Assembly (NCBI RefSeq): GCF_003086295.3
Contig: NC_092041.1
Coordinates: forward strand, 96,311,827-96,375,826
Direction of reading: 5' to 3'
DNA length: 64,000 nucleotides
DNA from: Arachis hypogaea
Taxonomy: Eukaryota > Streptophyta > Magnoliopsida > Fabales > Fabaceae
Part shown: positions 56,721 through 64,000 of the stretch, one piece after another
Layout of the letters: the number at the start of each line of letters is the position of its first letter
How positions within the stretch are numbered: the stretch's first letter is position 1
Made by a program: the position numbers and the translations under genes
The notes under the pieces: model-generated
What the model saw: the letters and a program-made list of their open reading frames with translations, nothing else
Database searches by the model: none
Told to the model about the DNA's origin: nothing

Positions 56721-58332
56721 TGATAAACCCTGATTTTTTGGTTTATCTTGTGCTTAATTTGGGGAATTTTATCAACTTTTCTCAAATTTATTCAGTGAAA
56801 TAACATGGTTTTGCAATTCTCCCTAGATTTGTGCTTAAGTGTGAAAACATGCTTTTTAGGCCTTAAAATAGCTAAATTTAACTCACTTTAATTCCATTCG
56901 ATGCCTTGATATGTTTGTTGAGTAATTTCAGGTTCATAAGGCAAGTATTGGATGGAAGAAGTGAGGAGAAAAGCATGCAAAGTGGGAGAACTCATGAAGA
57001 AATGAAGGAACCGTAAAGCTATCAAGCCTGAGCTCTTCGCACTCAAATGACCATAACTTGAGCTACAGAGGTCCAAATGAGACGGTTCTAGTTGCGTTAG
57101 AAAGCTAACATCCGGGGCTTTGAAATGATATAAAATTCACCACATGTTGCTTCACGTTTAGGGGAACGCACGCGCCATGTACGCGTGCGCACTGATGCTG
57201 CTCGTGGCCCACTAAAGTGAAATCGTGGCCAGCGATTTTACAGCTCATTTTAGGCCCAATCCAACTCATTTATGATGCTATTTCATGCTGAATTCAAGCT
57301 TGGGCAAGCGGGGAGCAATTGTTTTGTGTTTTGGCATCATGTAGGTTAGTTTCTAGAGAGAGAAGCTCCCTCTTCTCTCTAGAATATGGTTAGGTTAGGT
57401 TAATCCATCTTAGATCTAGGCATGATTTCTTGATTTCATCTTGTTTCCTTTACAATTTCTTGTTTCTACTACTCTATTTTTCTTAGTTCTCTTGTCAATT
57501 TTACTTTTATGTCTCTTTTATGTTTATGAAGGCTCATGTTGGATTTTGTTTACATTTAATGAAATTTGATGATTGATGTTCTTTTATTGATGATTTGTGT
57601 TGTGATTTTACTTTCCTTATAATTAGTAGTTGTTAGATTTTATTATTCTTGCAATTTATGATGTTTACTTTCATTGCACTCTATATGTTTGATAAAATGT
57701 TTTCTCTAGTTTTTGAGTAGTTCTCTTTACTCTTGGCCTAGGCTAGGAAAGTGAGTGACCTTGAGTCATTGGGTCTCAATGAATTGGTGATTTGAGAACC
57801 CTTGGTGATCAATTTGATACTCATTGACACCAACCCACTACTAATCTAATTAGTAGATAGGTTGGACTTATGGGTTGATGTGATCAAGCCTATTTGACGT
57901 ACTTCAAGTTTAGGAGTAGATATTACGTACTTAAAGCTTTTGGAAGTAGACTTAATAGGTTGGCCTCTCATAATTATCAATATATGTTTTGTAGACAAGG
58001 ATGGTGATCTCAATTTCCCATGTCTTAGCCAAGAGTTCTTTCCCTTTATTTTATTAGTTCTTGTCATTTTACTTTCTTGTTATTTACTTTTTTTGTCAAA
58101 ATATAAAATCAAACCCCCTTACATTTTCATAGCCAATAATTGAGCACTTCATTGCAATTTCTTGTGAGACGACCCGAGTTTAAATACTTCGGTTAATTTT
58201 CATTGGGGTTTGTACATGTGACAACTCAATTTTTTTTTGTGAGTATTGTTTGTTAGTTTGGAGCTATGCTTACAACAAAGTAATTCTTATTTCCATAAGA
58301 AGGAAATCTAAACCGACACTCAAAGCTCATCA
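56721..58332 (+). repeat. G 5' LTR
   Basis: 1612 bp, TGATAAACCCTG to AGCTCATCA. It opens with an 8-bp hairpin (56722-56747), as in E and C. Confidence 0.85.
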
Positions 58333-58339
58333 TAAAAAA

Positions 58340-58357
58340 TGGCGCCGTTGCCAGGGA
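58340..58357 (+). promoter_or_regulatory. Primer-binding site of G
   Basis: TGGCGCCGTTGCCAGGGA, tRNA-Asp complement with one mismatch, seven bases after the LTR end. Confidence 0.85.
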
Positions 58358-58484
58358 GTTGCAATGGTGTTATGTTATTGGCTATTGTATATATGTTAAT
58401 ATGCTTCTTTGCTAGTTTTTGCTTGTTTTAAGAGTTAGTTTTTATTAGTTCTTACTAATTTTGTTTTTATTTCCTCTTGCTATT

Positions 58485-59615
58485 ATGAATTCTCACCACT
58501 TTGGCTATGAGTTTGGCTCAAATTATGTTGTAGGAAATGGGAGCTACAATGACAACATGCATCAAGGATGGAACAATCAAAGGTGGAGGGAGCCTCAAAG
58601 GATTGATCACCCTTCTTGGCAACAACCCCCTCCGATTTTCTATAGGTATAATTCCCATCCTAATGCATATCAATCTAATGGATGTGGTGACCCTTATTGT
58701 GATTGTCAACAACCACCACCACATGCCTATGAACCACCCCTTCAACATGGTTTTGAACCACCTTACTCACAACCCCCATACCACCAAACACCTCATTATG
58801 ACCCTAATCCCTATCCACCATACCAACCACCTTATGAACCATATGAACCACACATGGAACTACCACCATTCGAACACAATTACTCTCAAGAACCACCTCA
58901 ATATACACCACCTCCATACCCTTACCAAGATGAACCAACTTCCAATTATGAAATCTTCCTCCCAAATAATGAACCTTCTCTTCCACCATCACCTCCCGAT
59001 GAAGCCCCCACGTAGGAATTGAAAGATCTTGAATCTCATATCCAAATCCAACAAAAGGGGATGGAAAAGGAGTTTAAGGAGCTAGGAGCCAAGATGGCTA
59101 TCCTTGTGGAAGCTGTTAGCAATATGGCCTCCTCCCGACTAAGCCTAAGCAACCAAGGTATTCCCATTGATGAATGTGGAGAAGCAACCAAGGAGCACAG
59201 TGAGGGAGTGAGTTTAGAGCTTCAAGGTGAAGAAGAGGAGTTGAAGAAAGAATTTTCACAAGGGGAGGAAGATGAAACAATTGAGTCGGAGGAGTGGTTG
59301 AAGACCTAGGAGATGTTGGAAGTCTATGGGAATGTAACATTAGAGAGCCCTCTTCTGAGATACTTGATGTTGATGTTGAGGAGGGTGTACAACCTCCAAA
59401 GCATATTATGATTGAAGACTTTGAAGAGTTTGATCAATGGATGGATTTAGTCATTGAGGAGTTCCTATCTACAATTGAATCCTCTCCCATTGGGCTTGAC
59501 ATAGAGGGTAAGGAAGAAGATACCTCACCTCCCATAGCCTTAGTAAGCAATGAAGAAGAGATTGAATTGGAAGGAAGCTACCAAGAGGAAGAGGTTGAGC
59601 AAGAAGCAAGCTCCA
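58485..59615 (+). pseudogene. G ORF-A homologue: Tyr/Pro/Gln-rich protein, broken
   Basis: ATG 58485 (MNSHHFGYEFGSN) matches the start of E ORF-A. The first 176 codons are Tyr, Pro, His and Asn-rich (YPPYQPPYEPYEPHMELPPF). A TAG at 59013-59015 falls in nearly the same place as the first stop of E ORF-A. The frame then continues with a possible coiled coil (HIQIQQKGMEKEFKELGAKM) and acidic sequence, meets a TAG at 59307-59309, and continues in another frame from 59294 with DFEEFDQWMDLVIEEFLSTI, the module repeated in E. It is finally cut by the H LTR at 59616. Function unknown. Confidence 0.65.
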
Positions 59616-61270
59616 TGATGAGCGGATAATTTATACGCTTTTTGGCATTATTTTTAGTATGTTTTTAGTATGTTTTAGTTAGTTTTTATTATATTTTTAT
59701 TAGTTTTTAGTTAAAATTCACTTTTCTGGACTTTACTATGATTTTGTGTGTTTTTCTGTGATTTCAGGTATTTTCTGGCTGAAATTGAGGGACTTGAGCA
59801 AAAATCTGATTCAGAGACTAAAAAGGACTGCAGATGCTGTTGGATTCTGACCTCCCTGTACTCGAAGTGGATTTTCTGGAGCTACAGAAGCCCAATTGGC
59901 GCGCTCTCAACTGCGTTGGAAAGTAGACATCCTGGGCTTTTCAGCAATATCTAATAGTCCATACTTTATCCGAGATTTGATGGCCCAAACCGGCGTTCCA
60001 AATCAGCTCAAAACTGCCCGGCGTTAAATGCCGGAACTGGCACAAGAATGGGAGTTAAACGCCCAAACTGGCACAAAAGCTGGCGTTTAACTCCAAGAGA
60101 AGTCTCTACACGAAAACGCTTCAATGATCAGCCCAAGCACACACCAAGTGGGCCCGGAAGTGGATTTTTATGTCATTTACTCATCTCTGTAAACCCTAGG
60201 CTACTAGTTCTCTACAAATAGGACCTTTTGCTATTGTATTTTCATCTTTTTGATCACTTTAGATCTCTAGATCATCTTTGGACGTCTAGTTCTTAGATTA
60301 TTGGGAGGCTGGCCTCTCGGCCATGCCTAGACCTTGTTCTTATGTATTTTCAACGGTGGAGTTTCTACACACCATAGATTAAGGTGTGAAGCTCTGCTGT
60401 ACCTTGAGTATTAATGCAATTACTATTGTTCTTCTATTCAATTCGGCTTATTCTTGTTCTAAGATATTCATTTGCACCCAAGAACATGATGAATGTGATG
60501 ATTATGTGACATTCATCATCATTCTCACTTATGAACGAGTGCCTGACAACCACTTCTGTTCTACAAGCAAACAAGGCTTGAATGTTTATCTCTTGGTTCC
60601 CTTAATCGGAATCTTCGTGGTATAAGCTAGAACTGATGGTGGCATTCAAGAGAATCTAGAAGGTCTAAACCTTGTATGTGGTATTCTGAGTAGGATTCAA
60701 TGATTGAATGACTGTGACGAGCTTCAAACTCGCGATTGTGGGGCGTTAGTGACAGACGCGAAAGAATCACTGGATTCTATTCCGACATGATCGAGAACCG
60801 ACAGCTGAATAACCGTGCCGTGACAGGGTGCATTGAACATTTTCACTAAGAGGATGGGAGGTAGCCACTGACAACGGTGAAACCCTACATACAGCTTGCC
60901 ATGGAAAGGAGTAAGAAGGATTGGATGAAGACAGTAGGAAAGCAGAGAGACGGAAGGGACAAAGCATCTCCATACGCTTATCTGAAATTCTCACCAATGA
61001 ATTACATAAGTATCTCTATCTTTATCTTTATGTTTTATTCATACATCATCCATAACCATTTGAGTTTGCCTGATTAAGATTTACAAGGTGACCATAGCTT
61101 GCTTCATACCAACAATCTCCGTGGGATCGACCCTTACTCGCGTAAGGTTTATTACTTGGACGACCCAGTACACTTGTTGGTTAGTTGTGCGAAGTTGTGA
61201 TAAAGAGTTGAGATTACAATTGTGCGTACCATGTTGATGGCGCCATTGATGATCACAATTTTGTGCACCA
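59616..61270 (+). repeat. H 5' LTR
   Basis: 1655 bp, TGATGAGCGGATAATT to TTGTGCACCA. Same family as 1-1679. Confidence 0.9.
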
Positions 61271-61276
61271 AGTTTT

Positions 61277-61294
61277 TGGCGCCGTTGCCGGGGA
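61277..61294 (+). promoter_or_regulatory. Primer-binding site of H
   Basis: TGGCGCCGTTGCCGGGGA, exact tRNA-Asp complement, six bases after the LTR end. Confidence 0.9.
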
Positions 61295-61964
61295 TTGTTG
61301 AGTTTGGACAACTGACGGTTCATCTTGTTGCTTAGATTAGGCATTTTTCTTCAGAGTTCTTAAGAATGAATTCTAGTGTTTCAAGGTGATGTTCTTATCA
61401 TCACCAAAGCTGATTGATTTTCATCAATTTAGCTCTTGAATGCAATGTCCTGCTGAAGCTTGGCTAGCCATGTCTAATTCCTTTAGACCGAAGCTTTAGA
61501 CTAACATTGCATGATTCCTGGAATTCTCATTAAGAATTTTGATATCTTTATTTTCTTTTCCACTTAATTTTCAAAAAAGCACCAAAAAAAAACTACAAAA
61601 TCATAAAATCCAAAAATATTTCTTGTTTGAGTCTAGTGTTTCAGGTTAAGTTTGGTGTCAATTGCATGCATTTTTCATGTGTCTTCAGTGATCTTCAAGT
61701 TGTTCTTGATGATTTACTTGCTCTGATCTTTAAATTCTCTTGTTTTGTGTGTTTTGTTGTTTTCATATGCATTCTCAATTTGTTAGTGTCAGTAGTATAC
61801 AAACTTCTAAGTTTGGTGTCTTGCATGCATTGTCTATTTGATTTTAGTTGCATTTTGATTATTCCTCATTATTAAAAATCCAAAAAATTTTTTGTCTTTT
61901 CAAGTCAATAATATAGAGAATTGAAGATTCAGAACTTACAACAAAAGGAATTACACAAAAAAAG

Positions 61965-62110
61965 CTGGGCGTTCAAAACGCCCAGTGAGGAAGGCAAACT
62001 GGCGTTTAAACGCCAGCCAGGGTGCCTGGCTGGGCGTTTAACGCCCAAAAGGGTAGTTCTTTGGGCGTTAAACGCCAGAATGTGCACCATTCTAGGCGTT
62101 TAACGTCAGG
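61965..62110. repeat. GGCGTTTAACGCC palindrome cluster in the H leader
   Basis: Five palindromes in 146 bp: CTGGGCGTT/AACGCCCAG (61965-61985), the perfect 18-mer CTGGCGTTTAAACGCCAG (61999-62016), TGGGCGTT/AACGCCCA (62031-62047), GGCGTTAAACGCC (about 62063-62075) and GGCGTTTAACGTC (about 62095-62107). Confidence 0.9.
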
Positions 62111-62139
62111 ATGGCACAAGAGGGAAGATTTTGTTTTTA

Positions 62140-62600
62140 ATGCAAATTTTTTTCAAGTTTTCAAAATTTTTCAAAATCAAATCTTTTTCAAATCATATCT
62201 TTTCAATCAAATCTTTTTCAAAATCAATTTCTTTCTATTTTCAAAAATACTTGCTATCAATTAATGATTTGATTCAACATTTTAAGTATGTTGCCTTTTC
62301 TGTTGAGAAAGGTTTAATGTTTGAATCATATCTTTTCTTGTTAGCCAAGTCATTAATTTTTAAAATCAAATCTTTTTAAATTGTTTTTCAAATCATATCT
62401 TCTCAATCACATCTTTTTAAAACCATAATTTTTCAAATCATATATTTTAATCACATCTTTTTCAAAATAGTTTTCAATCATATCTTTTTGATTTCTAATT
62501 TCAAAATCTTTTTCAAAAATCACTTGATTTCTTTTCCACCCTTGGTTTTCGAAAATCAATTAGTGTTTTTCAAAATGTTTTTAAAATCCTATTAATTTAT
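62140..62600. repeat. Degenerate A/T-rich repeat (TCAAATCATATCTTTT type)
   Basis: Many variants of CAAATCATATCTTTT, CAAATCTTTTTCAAA and TTTTCAAAA, about 10-20 bp apart. The order is irregular, so slippage-generated cryptic repeat is more likely than a fixed tandem unit. Confidence 0.7.
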
Positions 62601-62803
62601 TTTCAAAAATTTCTTCCCCTCTTTTCACATCCTTCTATTTATGGACTAACACTCATCCTTAATGCACAATTCGAACTCCAACTTTCTTGATAAGTTCGAA
62701 TTTTCTACCTCTTCCTTCCATTTTTCTTTTCCTCTGACACCTCAAGGAATCTCTGTACTGTGACATAGAGGATTCCATATTTTCTTGTTCTCTTCTCTTT
62801 CAT

Positions 62804-64000
62804 ATGAACAGGAGCAAAGACAAAATCATTCTTGTTGAGGGTGACCCTGAACCTGAAAGGACCTTGAAGCGAAAGCTAAGAGAAGCTAAGGCACAATTCT
62901 CTGTAGAGGACCTAACAGAAATCTTCAAAGAAGAAGAACCCATGGCAGCCGAAAACAACAACAATGCCAACAATGCAAGGAAGGTGCTGGGTGACTTTAC
63001 TGCACCTACTCCCGACTTCTATGGGAGAAGCATCTCTATCCCTGCCATTGGAGCAAACAACTTTGAGCTTAAGCCTCAATTGGTTTCTCTAATGCAACAG
63101 AATTGCAAGTTCCATGGACTTCCATTGGAATATCCTCATCAGTTTTTAGCTGAGTTCTTGCAAATCTGTGACACTGTCAAGACTAATGGGGTTGACCCTG
63201 AGGTCTACAGACTTATGCTATTCCCTTTTAATGTAAGAGACAGAGCTAGGACATGGTTGGACTCACAACCTAAAGAAAGCCTGAACTCTGGGGAAAAGCT
63301 AGTCAATGCCTTCTTGGCAAAGTTCTTTCCACCTCAAAAATTGAGTAAGCTTAGAGTGGAAGTCCAAACCTTCAGACAGAAGGAGGGAGAATCCCTCTAT
63401 GAAGCTTGGGAAAGATACAAACAATTAATCAGAAAGTGTCCCTCTGACATGCTTTCTGAATGGAGCATCATAGGTATCTTCTATGATGGTTTGTCTGAAC
63501 TGTCCAAGATGTCATTGGATAGTTCTGCTGGAGGCTCTCTTCATCTGAAGAAGATGCCTGCAGAAGCTCAAGAACTGATTGAAATGGTTGCAAATAACCA
63601 ATTCATATACACTTCTGAAAGGAATCCTGTGAACAATGGGACGAATCAGAAGAAAGGAGTTCTTGAGATTGATACTCTAAATGCCATATTGGCTCAGAAC
63701 AAAATATTGACTCAGCAAGTCAATATGATTTCTCAAAGTCTGTCTGGAATGCAAAATGCACCAGGCAGTACTAAGGACGCTTCATCTGAAGAAGAAGCTT
63801 ATGATCCTGAGAATCCTTCAATAGAAGAGGTGAATTACATGGGAGAATCCTATGGAAACACCTATAATCCTTCATGGAGAAATCATCCAAATCTTTCATG
63901 GAAGGATCAACAGAGACCTCAACAAGGTTTCAACAACAATAATGGTGGAAGAAACAGGTTTAGTAATGGCAAGCCTTTTCCATCATCTTCTCAGCAACAG
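62804..64000 (+). CDS. gag: H gag, open to the window edge
   Basis: From ATG 62804 (MNRSKDKIILVEGDPEPER) the frame is open for 399 codons to the last base, with no stop, so it is partial at the 3' end. The Athila gag core includes NNFELKPQLVSLMQQNC, PEVYRLMLFPFNVRDRAR, AKFFPPQKLSKLRVEVQTFR and SLYEAWERYKQLIRKCPSDM. It is followed by GVLEIDTLNAILAQNKILTQ and an Asn/Gln-rich linker (QQGFNNNNGGRN). D and F have homologous but broken gags. Gag would assemble the cytoplasmic particle around the element RNA. The start is chosen because the same MxRSxDK-like start is seen in D at 35350. Pol should follow beyond the window. Confidence 0.9.
   Translation, partial: MNRSKDKIILVEGDPEPERTLKRKLREAKAQFSVEDLTEIFKEEEPMAAENNNNANNARKVLGDFTAPTPDFYGRSISIPAIGANNFELKPQLVSLMQQNCKFHGLPLEYPHQFLAEFLQICDTVKTNGVDPEVYRLMLFPFNVRDRARTWLDSQPKESLNSGEKLVNAFLAKFFPPQKLSKLRVEVQTFRQKEGESLYEAWERYKQLIRKCPSDMLSEWSIIGIFYDGLSELSKMSLDSSAGGSLHLKKMPAEAQELIEMVANNQFIYTSERNPVNNGTNQKKGVLEIDTLNAILAQNKILTQQVNMISQSLSGMQNAPGSTKDASSEEEAYDPENPSIEEVNYMGESYGNTYNPSWRNHPNLSWKDQQRPQQGFNNNNGGRNRFSNGKPFPSSSQQQ

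Larger units (their letters stand above)
56721..59615 (+). mobile_element. Element G: non-autonomous element related to E, 5' part
   Basis: LTR 56721-58332, primer site 58340-58357, then a Tyr/Pro/Gln-rich ORF homologous to E ORF-A. The interior is cut at 59615 by H. The remaining part of G, including its 3' LTR, would lie to the right of the window. Five bases left of the LTR are ATGAT. Confidence 0.85.
61295..62803 (+). other. H untranslated leader
   Basis: About 1.5 kb without an ORF. TAAGTTTGGTGTC occurs at 61647 and 61809. A palindrome cluster at 61965-62110 is followed by a long A/T repeat zone at 62140-62600. The region would contain any packaging signal, but none can be named from sequence. 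Confidence 0.7.
59616..64000 (+). mobile_element. Element H: Athila-lineage retrotransposon, 5' part
   Basis: LTR, tRNA-Asp primer site, 1.5-kb leader and an open gag that runs to the window edge. Inserted in the G ORF; the left flank is CTCCA. It is the last insertion in its stack, and its coding region shows no lesion in the visible part. Confidence 0.9.

Overview
The window is plant nuclear repeat DNA. I found no host gene, tRNA, rRNA or CRISPR array. Nearly every base belongs to long-terminal-repeat (LTR) retrotransposons inserted into one another, most of them Ty3/gypsy. The LTR families, especially the one starting TGATGAGCGGATAATTTATA, look to me like legume and probably peanut (Arachis) families. 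That is recognition from memory, not a database result. All element names used here are local labels.

Left block (1-19456). The window opens 2 bp inside an LTR (H0, to 1679) of the same family as element H at the right edge. It abuts a Tekay/Del-like LTR (1680-3463, resumed at 17676-17755) that lies inside the gag of an old copia element. That Tekay LTR is split by a minus-strand Tat-lineage gypsy composite, 3464-17675, bounded by the 5-bp target duplication AAGCC. The composite has four LTRs (X, Y, Z and a right-hand LTR), one degenerate gag-pol with dual RNase H, six copies of a ~107-bp tandem repeat, and two copies of an intron-bearing antisense gene. It is best explained by three same-family nested insertions followed by a deletion through homologous recombination.

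Middle block (19457-56720). Athila-lineage elements using a tRNA-Asp primer site are nested several levels deep. C1 (LTR, primer site, start of gag) is cut by a minus-strand fragment D2. D2 is cut by the LTR of C2. C2 is cut by element D (23268-56234, target duplication GCGTG). D carries two further insertions: E (23325-33652, minus strand, duplication TTGAG) and F (42635-54686, plus strand, duplication AAACC). D has a decayed gag-pol. F has an uninterrupted 1269-codon pol with all visible catalytic residues but a broken gag. E lacks pol and instead carries a Tyr/Pro/Gln-rich ORF and an env-position plant transposon protein (Transposase_32-like).

Right block (56721-64000). G is a non-autonomous relative of E inserted near the 3' end of the C2 LTR. 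G is cut at 59615 by H, whose LTR, primer site, leader and open gag run off the window.

How the parts relate: F could supply protease, reverse transcriptase, RNase H and integrase. D, E and G keep recognisable LTR ends and primer sites and would need such enzymes in trans. Recurring non-coding architecture stands out: hairpins at LTR starts, palindrome arrays in the F LTR and H leader, CGCG-rich patches in several families, and an AAGTTTGGTGTT motif at the 3' LTR junction.
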